This document shows positions 7,400-16,054 of a stretch of DNA of 64,000 nt, piece after piece. The DNA lies in assembly GCF_003182595.1 (NCBI RefSeq), contig NZ_PDNZ01000006.1, forward strand, positions 124,001 through 188,000. Direction: 5' to 3'. The position numbers and the translations under genes are program-made. This stretch comes from Prosthecochloris marina (GTDB taxonomy: Bacteria; Bacteroidota; Chlorobiia; Chlorobiales; Chlorobiaceae). Numbering within the stretch: the stretch's first letter is position 1; each line of letters begins with the position of its first letter. The notes beneath the pieces are model-generated. The model saw nothing but the letters and a program-made list of their open reading frames with translations. It was not told the DNA's origin and did not search any database.

Positions 7400-10168
7400 A
7401 TGATTACCTCAACGACAAGCGTAGTCGACTACGAAAAAGCAAAACTCGATTTTGATTTACTTCTGGAATGTTTCCGGGAAGTGCTCCACAATTTCGGAGA
7501 AAAAAAGCTTGCCGAGCACCTCTCCTGGAAAGACGGAACTCTGGCCCTGAATCGCCTGCCCAATGTAGGACGGGGAGTTCAGGCATATTCTATTGTCTTC
7601 CAGTTACTCAACATGGCTGAGGAAAATTCGGCCGCACAACTCCGAAGACATCTTGAGACCCAGGAGGGCACCGCATCTCTTTCCGGTCTCTGGGGTGACG
7701 CCCTGATTCATCTTCGAAAAATCGGGCTCACGGAAACCCGCATAGCGGAAGAACTTTCGGACATTTTTGTAGAGCCTGTGCTGACAGCTCATCCTACCGA
7801 GGCAAAGCGGAGAACAGTGCTCGAACAGCACCGGGAACTTTATCTGCTTCTCGTGAAACTTGAAAACCAGATGTGGACCCCCGCCGAACGGGAGGATATC
7901 CGAAAAGAAATGAAGGTTGTTCTGGAAAGATTGTGGAGAACCGGTGAAATTTTGTTTGAAAAACCATCCGTAGCAGCCGAACGCCAAAATGTCATTCACT
8001 ATCTTTACAATATCTTCCCATCCGTCCTCCCCATGCTCGACAAGCGGCTGGTCCAGGCATGGACAAGCGCAGGCTTTGATGCCGGTATTCTGGACGATCC
8101 GCGAAACTTTCCGCGTCTTTGTTTCGGAAGCTGGGTAGGTGGGGACCGTGACGGTCACCCGTTTGTCACACCCGAGGTTACCCGTCAGACACTGATTGAA
8201 ATGCGGCAGTACGCCCTGAGGCTGGTGCACCATCACCTCTTTCAGCTTGCTTCCCGGCTCAGCCTTTCCGAACGTTTTCAGTCCCCCACCCCGGCAATGA
8301 TACAACGTATAGAACAACTCACGGAGATGACCGGGGAAAAAGGAGATACCGCTGCCGAAAAGAACCCCAAAGAACCCTGGCGCCAGTTCCTCAATCTGAT
8401 GATAGCCGCGCTCCCCCCGGAGCCTGACGAGCATGAATCCTATGATGAAACCGCACCACCGGGAATCTATACGCACCAGGGTGAACTGCTTTCGGACCTT
8501 GAACTCCTCAGGGATGCTCTTCTTGCCATTGGGGCCGATAACATTGCCAAAACCGAAGTCTCTCCGGTTTACCGGATCGTGCAAACTTTCGGATTTTATC
8601 TTGGCAAACTCGATATCAGGCAAAACAGCCGCTTTCACGATCTCGCCCTTTCTCAACTCATGACCGCAGCCGGATTGAACGGCGGAGACTTCCCCGACTG
8701 GAGCGAGGAAAAACGCATCGCATTTCTTAACAGCGAGCTCCTTTCGCCACGTCCTTTCACCCATCCCGATATGACTGTCGGATCCGAAGCCGCAACACTT
8801 CTGCGCTGTTACCGCACGCTCGGAGACCACCTGAAACGGTATGGGCAAGACGGCATAGGTTCATTGATCGTCAGCATGACACGAAATGTTTCCGATCTGC
8901 TCGTGATATATCTTTTTGCAAGAGAAGTCGGCCTGATGACCACATACGAAGGGAAGGATGCCTGCATGGTTCCCGTAGTACCTCTTTTTGAAACCATTGA
9001 TGATCTGAAAAAAAGCCCGGAGATTCTCCGCGGCTTCCTTGACCATCCCCTTACAATCAGAAGCACCGCCTATCAGCAGGAAAAAAATGGTCGCAAGAAG
9101 CCCCTCCAGCAAGTCATGGTAGGGTACAGCGACAGCAACAAGGACGGCGGTATCGGAGCAAGTCTCTGGAATCTCTACCGGGCTGAAGAACAACTCCTCG
9201 AAACCGGCCGCAAGCGGGGAGTCGACATTCTTTTTTTTCATGGCCGAGGCGGCAGCATCAGCCGAGGTGCAGGGCCAACACACCGCTTCATCAGAGCCCA
9301 GCCACACGGCTCACTCGAAGCCGGCCTCCGGGTAACCGAACAGGGAGAAACCATTGCCCAGAAATACGCAAACAGAATCAGTGCAACTTACAACCTTGAA
9401 CTCTTCATGGCAGGCGTTGCCGAAGCAAGGCTCGCCCATCGTGAAAGCCGGAAAAGCCCGTTAGAGGTCGAACAAATAATAGATTTTCTCGCGGAAGAAA
9501 GCAACAGGGCTTACCGAGAACTTATCGATACGGAAGGCCTCCTTGACTTTTTCCATCAGGCTACCCCGATCGATATCATAGAATCGAGCAGGATCGGCTC
9601 CCGCCCTTCGCGTAGAAGCGGGAAACAAAGTCTCGACGACCTGCGTGCAATACCCTGGGTATTCAGCTGGAACCAGGCTCGTTTTGCCATATCCGGATGG
9701 TACGGTTTCGGGACCGCTTTGAAAAAGCTCCGAGACACACGACCGGATGCATTCGATATCATCAGGGGAAAAGATTTTTCCTGGGCCCCGCTCCGCTACA
9801 TTGCAAGCAACGTCGCAACGAGTGTTGCAACCGTAGATCCCGAAATCATGCAGGAGTATGCCTTGCTTGTCGAACAGCCCGAGCCCCGGCAAAGAATTCT
9901 CGACACTATCACTGCTGAATACCTTAGAACAAAACAGTTTCTCGACTTGCTTTACGACGGCTCCCTCGAAGAAACATTTTTCAATGTGTTCCGCTTTATC
10001 AGGGTGCGCCAAGACGGACTAAGCGCACTGCACCGCCTCCAGATAGACCTGTTGAAAAGGTGGAGAGATCATAAAAAGTCGGGAAAAGAGAAAGAAGCCG
10101 AAGCCATGCTGCCGGAACTGCTGCTCACGGTCAACGCCATTGCGAGCGGGCTGAGATCGACAGGTTAA
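7400..10168 (+). CDS. ppc: Phosphoenolpyruvate carboxylase
   Basis: Carboxylates PEP with bicarbonate to oxaloacetate, feeding the reductive TCA cycle used by green sulfur bacteria. The 922-residue protein has all signatures of the bacterial enzyme: VLTAHPTEAKRRT with catalytic H131, GSWVGGDRDGHPFVT, VMVGYSDSNKDGGI with the active Lys, FHGRGGSISRGAGPT, and the C-terminal ASGLRSTG. Length is as expected. It is followed after 80 bases by the ComM-like gene. No riboregulator was seen upstream. Confidence 0.97.
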   Translation: MITSTTSVVDYEKAKLDFDLLLECFREVLHNFGEKKLAEHLSWKDGTLALNRLPNVGRGVQAYSIVFQLLNMAEENSAAQLRRHLETQEGTASLSGLWGDALIHLRKIGLTETRIAEELSDIFVEPVLTAHPTEAKRRTVLEQHRELYLLLVKLENQMWTPAEREDIRKEMKVVLERLWRTGEILFEKPSVAAERQNVIHYLYNIFPSVLPMLDKRLVQAWTSAGFDAGILDDPRNFPRLCFGSWVGGDRDGHPFVTPEVTRQTLIEMRQYALRLVHHHLFQLASRLSLSERFQSPTPAMIQRIEQLTEMTGEKGDTAAEKNPKEPWRQFLNLMIAALPPEPDEHESYDETAPPGIYTHQGELLSDLELLRDALLAIGADNIAKTEVSPVYRIVQTFGFYLGKLDIRQNSRFHDLALSQLMTAAGLNGGDFPDWSEEKRIAFLNSELLSPRPFTHPDMTVGSEAATLLRCYRTLGDHLKRYGQDGIGSLIVSMTRNVSDLLVIYLFAREVGLMTTYEGKDACMVPVVPLFETIDDLKKSPEILRGFLDHPLTIRSTAYQQEKNGRKKPLQQVMVGYSDSNKDGGIGASLWNLYRAEEQLLETGRKRGVDILFFHGRGGSISRGAGPTHRFIRAQPHGSLEAGLRVTEQGETIAQKYANRISATYNLELFMAGVAEARLAHRESRKSPLEVEQIIDFLAEESNRAYRELIDTEGLLDFFHQATPIDIIESSRIGSRPSRRSGKQSLDDLRAIPWVFSWNQARFAISGWYGFGTALKKLRDTRPDAFDIIRGKDFSWAPLRYIASNVATSVATVDPEIMQEYALLVEQPEPRQRILDTITAEYLRTKQFLDLLYDGSLEETFFNVFRFIRVRQDGLSALHRLQIDLLKRWRDHKKSGKEKEAEAMLPELLLTVNAIASGLRSTG

Positions 10169-10248
10169 ACCAACAAAAACTGGATATTTACGGTTTTTAT
10201 CACTATCTATCATGAAGAAAGAATGCCGTAATTCCAACTTGTCACCTC

Positions 10249-11805
10249 ATGCTCTCTCAGCTCAGCGCTGCCGCCCTAATCGGGATAGATGCTCTCAAAG
10301 TAGAGGTCGAAACCAACGTTTCAGGAGGCCTGCCTTCATTTACTGTTGTCGGCCTGCCGGACAACGCCATACGCGAAAGTCGGGAAAGAATCCTGACCGC
10401 AATAAAGAACTCGGGCTTCAACCTTCCGCCCAAAAAAATCACGGTGAATCTTGCACCCGCCGATGTGAAAAAAGAAGGTACCGCTTTCGACCTTTCGATC
10501 GCGATCGGACTGCTCGGTTCACTGCAGGAAGTAAGCAATAAGCTCGAAGAAACGCTTATCATCGGGGAACTGGCTCTCGATGGATCACTCAGGCGCATCA
10601 ACGGAGCTCTGCCCATAGCGATGATGGCCTCGAGAGAAAACCTCAAGCGGATCATCCTGCCCCTGGTCAATGCAGAAGAAGCGGCGATAGCGGTCGCCGC
10701 CTCACAATCGACCATAGAAGTGCACGGTGTAGAAACTCTTTCCGACACTGTCAGCCTGCTGAGAGATCCCTCTCATTGCAAGCCCATGGAAGTTGACGTG
10801 GAAAGACTTTTTCAGGATCATCCCGAATATCCGGTTGATTTCGCCGATATCAAAGGTCAGGCAACCGCCAAAAAAGCGATGGAAATCGCAGCTGCAGGAG
10901 GCCATAACCTCATTATGATCGGCCCGCCCGGAAGCGGCAAGACGCTTCTTGCAAAAGCACTGCCCGGCATTCTTCCCCCATTGAATTTCGAGGAATCACT
11001 CGAAACGACAAAGATTTACTCGGTTGCAGACAAGCTGAGCAATGGAAAACCGCTCATGACCCACCGTCCTTTCCGCAACCCGCACCATACAACAAGCAAT
11101 GTTGCACTGATCGGCGGCGGCACGATGGCAAAACCCGGTGAAGTCAGCCTCGCCCACAATGGAGTCCTTTTTCTCGACGAGCTACCGGAGTTTACAAGAA
11201 ATGCCCTCGAAGTCCTTCGCCAACCGCTTGAAGACAATGAGGTAACCGTTTCACGCATTTCTCTCACTACGAACTATCCGGCCTGTTTCATGCTGGTGGC
11301 CGCGATGAACCCAAGTCCGGCTGGAGCCCTCAAAGACCAGGACGGCAACCTGACCGCCACACCGCAGCAGATTCAACGATACCTGTCGAAAATCTCCGGC
11401 CCCCTGCTCGACCGGATAGACATCCATATCGACGTTCCCAAAGTTGACAATCTGGAACTGTTTTCAACAGCAAAAGGGGAAAGCTCGGAGGTGATTCGCA
11501 ACCGGGTCATAACCGCGCGAGAAAAGCAGGCAAATCGTTTTAGCGAAGGAAACGCTCCCGGCATTCACGCAAACGCCCAGATGACAACCAGGCTCATCAA
11601 AAAGTTTTGCCCGCTCGACAAACCCTGCGCCACGAAGCTCATGGAAGCCATGGAACGGCTGAACCTGTCAGCCCGAGCCCACGACCGCATTCTCAAAGTC
11701 AGCCGAACCATCGCCGACCTCGACGGATCGGACAACATCGAAATGCCCCACCTGATCCAGGCGATACAGTATAGAAGCCTCGACAGGGATTTCTGGAATT
11801 ACTGA
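10249..11805 (+). CDS. comM: YifB/ComM family Mg-chelatase-like AAA+ ATPase
   Basis: Full-length (518 residues) ComM/YifB family protein; in Vibrio and relatives ComM is a helicase promoting branch migration of incoming DNA during transformation. Domains: N-terminal ChlI-like domain (GGLPSFTVVGLPDNAIRES, then KKITVNLAPADVKKEG), central AAA+ with Walker A GPPGSGKTLLAK and Walker B VLFLDELPEF, and C-terminal Mg-chelatase subdomain (NLSARAHDRILKVSRTIADL). It ends where the accessory region begins. A role in DNA uptake here is inference. Confidence 0.93.
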   Translation: MLSQLSAAALIGIDALKVEVETNVSGGLPSFTVVGLPDNAIRESRERILTAIKNSGFNLPPKKITVNLAPADVKKEGTAFDLSIAIGLLGSLQEVSNKLEETLIIGELALDGSLRRINGALPIAMMASRENLKRIILPLVNAEEAAIAVAASQSTIEVHGVETLSDTVSLLRDPSHCKPMEVDVERLFQDHPEYPVDFADIKGQATAKKAMEIAAAGGHNLIMIGPPGSGKTLLAKALPGILPPLNFEESLETTKIYSVADKLSNGKPLMTHRPFRNPHHTTSNVALIGGGTMAKPGEVSLAHNGVLFLDELPEFTRNALEVLRQPLEDNEVTVSRISLTTNYPACFMLVAAMNPSPAGALKDQDGNLTATPQQIQRYLSKISGPLLDRIDIHIDVPKVDNLELFSTAKGESSEVIRNRVITAREKQANRFSEGNAPGIHANAQMTTRLIKKFCPLDKPCATKLMEAMERLNLSARAHDRILKVSRTIADLDGSDNIEMPHLIQAIQYRSLDRDFWNY

Positions 11806-12108
11806 AGGAAAAAGCTGCTGCGCAATTCGATAACTGCGTTGCACGGTACTCGGAATCCTCATGTACCCTTAAGTACACTCCGGTTCCTGTGTGCCGTTCG
11901 CCTTGTTCTCAAACCGCTCGCGACGTTTTTTCGTCGAAGCCAAAAATTGTCGATTTGATGTATAATCTCCACCTCTAATCGTAATCGGAAATCAGGACAG
12001 CCTCTTTAGCTTGTACACACTCTTTAATCTTGAATAAAATGCTTCATTTTCTAAGGCGTTATTTGAAAAAAACTGCTGCGCGATCTTTCGAGGTAGGCGG
12101 AAAAAAAC
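11806..12108. repeat. Noncoding stretch with dispersed imperfect-palindrome repeat, copy A
   Basis: No gene seen. Bases about 11818-11945 form an imperfect palindromic element centred on GTACCCTTAAGTAC, bounded by GCTGCTGCGCAATTCG and AACCGCTCGCGACG. The reverse complement aligns well with copy C near 41.1 kb (shared AAGGCG, GGAGTGTA/GGAGCGTA, ACGCAG blocks), and it is weakly similar to copy B near 28.2 kb. A short second match, ACTGCTGCGCGAT, lies at about 12073. Organisation resembles REP-type intergenic elements. Confidence 0.6.
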
Positions 12109-12137
12109 TTGCAAAAAAGTATCCAATTAGATACAAT
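12109..12137 (+). promoter_or_regulatory. Sigma-70-type promoter with overlapping operator for the toxin-antitoxin pair
   Basis: TTGCAA (12109-12114) and TACAAT (12132-12137) are separated by 17 bases. An inverted repeat GTATC-CAATTA-GATAC (12119-12134) covers the spacer and part of the -10. This is the usual layout for autorepression by an antitoxin. The toxin ATG is 13 bases past the -10, implying a very short leader. Confidence 0.7.
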
Positions 12138-12149
12138 AAGTAGGGACAG

Positions 12150-12455
12150 ATGAATACTTTTATTCGATCAAACGAATTTGACCGATGGCTTTCCAACCTT
12201 TCAGACCAGAAAGCAAAAGCAAGAATCCTGGCAAGACTTCGGAGTGCGATGCATGGCAATTTCGGTGATTGTGAGCCTGTCGGCGAAGGCGTATCGGAAA
12301 TGCGCATCCATGTCGGAGCAGGTTATCGAGTATACTACACTCGAACAGGAACTACCGTTTACTTCCTGCTAGGCGGGGGCAGCAAGTCAACTCAGCGAAA
12401 AGATATCAAGAACCTAAAAAAACTAGCCAGGAAAATCAAGGAGACAGAACAGTGA
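12150..12455 (+). CDS. RelE/HigB-like type II toxin (phage Gp49-like, addiction module killer)
   Basis: Predicted ribosome-dependent mRNA interferase of the RelE/ParE superfamily, 101 residues. The pattern fits the addiction-module killer family: FDRWLSNLSDQKAKARILARLRSAMHGNFGD, then VGEGVSEMRIHVGAGYRVYYTR and a C-terminal Lys-rich helix. Toxin precedes antitoxin, an order usual in this family and in higBA. Its stop overlaps the antitoxin start as GTGA. RNA cleavage is inferred from family membership. Confidence 0.88.
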   Translation: MNTFIRSNEFDRWLSNLSDQKAKARILARLRSAMHGNFGDCEPVGEGVSEMRIHVGAGYRVYYTRTGTTVYFLLGGGSKSTQRKDIKNLKKLARKIKETEQ

Positions 12456-12760
12456 ATAGCGAGTTTGCGACATTCGACATAGCCGATTATCTGGATAACG
12501 AAGAGGTCATTACCGAATATCTTTCCGCTGCAACGGAAGATCCGAATCCTGATGTTTTTATTGCCGCTCTCGGTGACGTTGCTAAAGCCCGAGGCATGAC
12601 ACAGATCGCCAAAGATTCGGGTTTAGGCAGGGAGAGTTTATATAAAGCGTTAAGCGCAGGATCACATCCACGATTTGAAACAATCAACGCTGTCCTTCAT
12701 GCCCTTGGTGTAAAGATTGCCATCATTCCAGCCGATAGGAGACAGAAAAAGACTTCGTAA
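12452..12760 (+). CDS. Antitoxin of the addiction module, XRE-type HTH
   Basis: Neutralises the upstream toxin and probably represses the shared promoter. The 102-residue protein has an N-terminal toxin-contacting part (FDIADYLDNEEVITEYLSAA) and a helix-turn-helix (GMTQIAKDSGLGRESLYKALS, followed by PRFETINAVLHALGVKI). Start is GTG at 12452, supported by AAGGAGA eight bases upstream and by the 4-base overlap with the toxin stop. Confidence 0.88.
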   Translation: MNSEFATFDIADYLDNEEVITEYLSAATEDPNPDVFIAALGDVAKARGMTQIAKDSGLGRESLYKALSAGSHPRFETINAVLHALGVKIAIIPADRRQKKTS

Positions 12761-12925
12761 ATGTCTTACAATTTGTTGGGGATATTGAATTGTGCAAGCG
12801 CCACTGGCGAAAGAAAAATAGACGGGGCCTATTGCTCTTAATGCAATTCCGAGAATAGAATGCAAGATCCTTAATAATCTTGAAGAAAGAACATTCCATA
12901 CAATGAAATTAGGGCACCCTCAATC

Positions 12926-13345
12926 ATGGATAACAATGAGCTGACCGCGGCACTTGAAAAAATATTGGATCGATATCTGGACGCATGGAATAAGAAAGAC
13001 CTCAAAACGCTCGATCGGCTTTCCGCTGATGACGGGGAATTTTATGGATCGGATCCGGAAGAAGTTATGGACAAGCAAGCATTGATGGCAATGTTTTCCA
13101 GGTTTTTCGAGGATACGACAAGCTCTTATTTGTATACCGTTGACTCAAGAAAGATCCGAATTACTCCTGACGGGAAATCGGCGATAATCATGGAAAGAAT
13201 CACCTTTCTGGAATGGAGTCCGAAAATACCGATGTGCCAAACATTGCATGTAATCAATACAAACGGTCACTGGACAATCGACTTTATCTGCTGGGGATTC
13301 GTCATAAAAAATGATGATGTAGGAAAATTAAACGACGTGCTGTGA
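12926..13345 (+). CDS. SnoaL/NTF2-like fold protein
   Basis: A 139-residue soluble protein with the cone-shaped NTF2/SnoaL pattern: N-terminal helix with LEKILDRYLDAWNKKDLKTLDRLSADDGEFYG, a middle helix MAMFSRFFED, and C-terminal strands ending GHWTIDFICWGF. Such proteins bind or turn over small molecules; no substrate can be named. It stands alone, 165 bases after the antitoxin and 87 before the CYTH gene, as a one-gene unit. Confidence 0.65.
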   Translation: MDNNELTAALEKILDRYLDAWNKKDLKTLDRLSADDGEFYGSDPEEVMDKQALMAMFSRFFEDTTSSYLYTVDSRKIRITPDGKSAIIMERITFLEWSPKIPMCQTLHVINTNGHWTIDFICWGFVIKNDDVGKLNDVL

Positions 13346-13432
13346 AGAGTACAAAAAAGAAAGCCTTATAAAATAGGGTATTTGCAATGTTTGAGAAGCA
13401 ATAGATTAAGTAAGTAATGTTGAACATCCCAT

Positions 13433-13954
13433 ATGTCTCGAAACGTTGAAATAAAAGCCCGTATCGATAACCTCGAAGACCTTGAACGCAAGATCGAGGA
13501 AATTGCCGATGGAAAACCTTCTGAAATCATCCAGGACGATACCTTTTTCAGATGTACCAACGGCCGGTTAAAACTGAGGACCTTTTCCAACGGTAGTGGA
13601 GAACTGATATTCTATAAACGACCAGACGAATCGGGACCAAAGGAGTGCTTTTATCTGATCTCCAAAACACCCGAACCGGAAACATTGCGGAAAACGCTCG
13701 ATCTGGCTTATGGTCCAGTCGGCCGTGTTCAAAAACGTCGCATGTTGTATTTTATCGGTAGAACAAGGATTCATTTAGACCGTGTTGAAGGACTGGGCGA
13801 TTTTCTTGAACTTGAAGTAGTGCTTGCCGACGGCGAGTCTTCCAAAGATGGCGTTGACGAAGCCAAAGCCATTGTATGCCGACTCGGAGTCAACGACTCA
13901 CAACTGATTGAAGGCGCTTATGTTGATTTGCTGCAACAACATGGCGCACCATAA
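13433..13954 (+). CDS. CYTH-domain protein (class IV adenylate cyclase / triphosphatase type)
   Basis: CYTH proteins act on triphosphates inside a charged beta tunnel, as class IV adenylate cyclases, thiamine triphosphatases or tripolyphosphatases. This 173-residue protein starts with the defining acidic strand (NVEIKARI) and has alternating charged strands (GRLKLRTF, GELIFYKRP, RIHLDRVEGLGDFLELEVVL). The FLELEVVL acidic strand supports metal binding. The precise reaction is unknown. Confidence 0.8.
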   Translation: MSRNVEIKARIDNLEDLERKIEEIADGKPSEIIQDDTFFRCTNGRLKLRTFSNGSGELIFYKRPDESGPKECFYLISKTPEPETLRKTLDLAYGPVGRVQKRRMLYFIGRTRIHLDRVEGLGDFLELEVVLADGESSKDGVDEAKAIVCRLGVNDSQLIEGAYVDLLQQHGAP

Positions 13955-14013
13955 CAAATTCTTACAAACCAGGGAAAGGCCATTTCAGGGTTTCCAAACA
14001 AAAGGAATCATCC

Positions 14014-14427
14014 ATGGAAAACAGTTTCACAATATCCACGGATAAAAGCAAATTAGATATCGAAGTTGTCCATGACTATCTGTGCAACAGGTCCTATTGG
14101 GGCAAAGGAAGAACAATTGAAACCATACGGAAAAGCATCGACAACTCTTTATGCTTTGGGATGTACGATAAAGCTGCCAATTTTGTTGGGTTTGCGAGAG
14201 TCGTGACGGATTATGCAGTTTTTGCCTATTTGATGGACCTCTTTGTTTTAGAGCCTTACAGAAATAGAGGACTTGGAAAAATGCTGGTGGACCATATCGT
14301 GAACAACGATCTTTTTAATGATATCCTTCTTTGTTGGCGTCTCGACACATTGGATGCACATGAACTCTATCGAAAGTATGGTTTTCAAGAGCCTGCACAT
14401 CCTGAAAGAATTATGGAAAGACGATAA
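14014..14427 (+). CDS. GNAT-family N-acetyltransferase
   Basis: Short (137 residues) acetyltransferase. The acetyl-CoA loop is visible as EPYRNRGLGKMLVDHI, preceded by strand FAYLMDLFVLE and followed by LDTLDAHELYRKYGFQEPAHP, a usual ending. AAAGGA upstream supports the ATG. It sits in a series of same-strand one-gene units and is followed by a gene remnant. Substrate unknown. Confidence 0.85.
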   Translation: MENSFTISTDKSKLDIEVVHDYLCNRSYWGKGRTIETIRKSIDNSLCFGMYDKAANFVGFARVVTDYAVFAYLMDLFVLEPYRNRGLGKMLVDHIVNNDLFNDILLCWRLDTLDAHELYRKYGFQEPAHPERIMERR

Positions 14428-14573
14428 ATTGCGAACCTGTCGTTTAACTCAGACGGCTAATGTCGGGTATGTTTACAAAGCATTCAACTTCTTTGCCGAC
14501 ATGGTTCCAGCATCGAAACGACCATCACTTTTCCCTCTGCCCTTGCCTGTTTTTGACCAAGAAAACGAGCCAG

Positions 14574-14678
14574 AACAACAGTATCAACGTCGGAGAGATG
14601 TGTAAGACCCTGGGGATATCAAGGGCAACGTATTACCGGTATTGGGAGATCAAGGAAAACTCCTGGTGTATTTCTTGA
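14574..14678 (+). pseudogene. Remnant of a serine recombinase (resolvase/invertase) C-terminal HTH
   Basis: The frame reads SINVGEMCKTLGISRATYYRY, which matches the C-terminal helix-turn-helix of Hin/resolvase-type recombinases (pattern of V-x-E-I-x-K-x-L-G-I-S-R-A-T-x-Y-R). No catalytic domain lies upstream; the preceding 150 bases show no recognisable protein. The rest of the gap 14428-14803 holds nothing else I can name. This is the scar of a lost mobile element. Confidence 0.6.
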
Positions 14679-14803
14679 TAAATAACAGGCAAGAGATTGG
14701 AAATAAAAAGGGGATGCATTACATTGTATCTACTTACACAAATGTCACTTAGGACCCTTTTAAAGCTATTGAACAACGCCCCCTATTTTAAAGGATACAT
14801 TGC

Positions 14804-15355
14804 ATGTCGACAAAATCAGAAAAAACCGGATCACGAAAAAGCGGCGGATCACTGATAGCCGCCCTTATGCTTATCTGCGTTATGGTAACCAGCACATTAG
14901 TGGCGCAAAACGTTGCCCGGGCAAATGTAATTCAGGTAAAGTATACAGGCTATAAACCAACCGGTGTTTTTGAAACAGAGTTACGATACTTCTACGAAGT
15001 CTCCGGGGTACGCTCATACCTGGAGAATATGGAGAAACAACTCTTGGAACAATTCAAAAAAACGCTTCTCTCACAATATCCTGACGACAGGAAACAGGTC
15101 GATAAAATGATCGATATTTTGTCGGAAGAATCTTTATCACTCGACGATGTGATAAAAGCTTATATGCCGGTCTATAAAAAATACTATACCATAGAAGAAC
15201 TACAGGAACTGAACAAGTTCTATTCAACTGATCTGATGCAGAGCATGGTAAAGAAAAACCCATCGATCGCTCAAGAACTTGCACCGATTCAGATGGAGCT
15301 GCTCACAGATCACGCTGAGAAGCTGAAAAAACGCTTAACCCAAGCTCTTGAATAA
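14804..15355 (+). CDS. Secreted DUF2059-domain protein
   Basis: 183 residues with a hydrophobic signal segment (about 17-35, LIAALMLICVMVTSTLVAQ) after a basic start, so exported. The rest is helical with the DUF2059 feel: YKKYYTIEELQELNKFYSTDLMQSMVKKNPSI, then a Lys-rich terminal helix. Function of DUF2059 is not known to me. Single-gene unit. Confidence 0.7.
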   Translation: MSTKSEKTGSRKSGGSLIAALMLICVMVTSTLVAQNVARANVIQVKYTGYKPTGVFETELRYFYEVSGVRSYLENMEKQLLEQFKKTLLSQYPDDRKQVDKMIDILSEESLSLDDVIKAYMPVYKKYYTIEELQELNKFYSTDLMQSMVKKNPSIAQELAPIQMELLTDHAEKLKKRLTQALE

Positions 15356-15435
15356 ATGAACTGAACGCAACACAAGACGCAGCACAGATCCAGTCAATGA
15401 AGTAACAGGGCACATTCTATTCAAGGAAACATCCG

Positions 15436-15900
15436 ATGCCAAAAACCTATACCTATGAATTAACCAAACCACGAAAAGTCAATACGGCTTTAAATCTGCT
15501 TTATGCATCACTTGGCATAGGAGTTATCAGTAGCGGCCTTTTCCCAGTTGGACTGGATGAGGTCAATTCGTTCGGTTCTGCTCTCAACGATTCACTCTAT
15601 ACCTTCTTTATCTTCGGTTTGACATTGCTCCTGTATTATATGATTGGAAAGGGAAAAAACTGGGCACGTATCACCTTTCTCGTTTTTTTCATCATGGGCG
15701 TTCCGTTATCCATAGTCGTACTACCTATGTACCTGTCACTCTCGGATCCCCCCATCATATCGGGAATCTTGTTTCTTGTTCAGACAGGCATGGATTTGGT
15801 TGCCTTGGTTTTTTTATTTCAAGGGGAGTCTTCTGCCTGGTTCAAAGCGATTAAACAATCGAATGTTCATATGACAGAAACAAACGCTCCGATCGATTGA
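15436..15900 (+). CDS. Small integral membrane protein, four helices
   Basis: No function recognised. 154 residues with four hydrophobic stretches (about 18-37, 53-70, 77-98, 107-128) and short soluble ends. The N-terminal KPRKVNTALNLLYASLGIG and VFFIMGVPLSIVVLP are typical of small inner-membrane proteins of unknown role. AAGGAAAC precedes the ATG. It ends the rightward series; the following genes point left. Confidence 0.6.
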   Translation: MPKTYTYELTKPRKVNTALNLLYASLGIGVISSGLFPVGLDEVNSFGSALNDSLYTFFIFGLTLLLYYMIGKGKNWARITFLVFFIMGVPLSIVVLPMYLSLSDPPIISGILFLVQTGMDLVALVFLFQGESSAWFKAIKQSNVHMTETNAPID

Positions 15901-16054
15901 TTCGATGTGTGTACGAATATACCCTGGACGATCAAGATGCGAATATGCGACTCACTCGGGAGAAAGACTCTTGCCAAAATGAAGTAGCCGGTTGATCGGG
16001 GACATGTCCGAAAGAGGGGGCACATCGAAATTTACATCCGTGCAAATCTATCTG

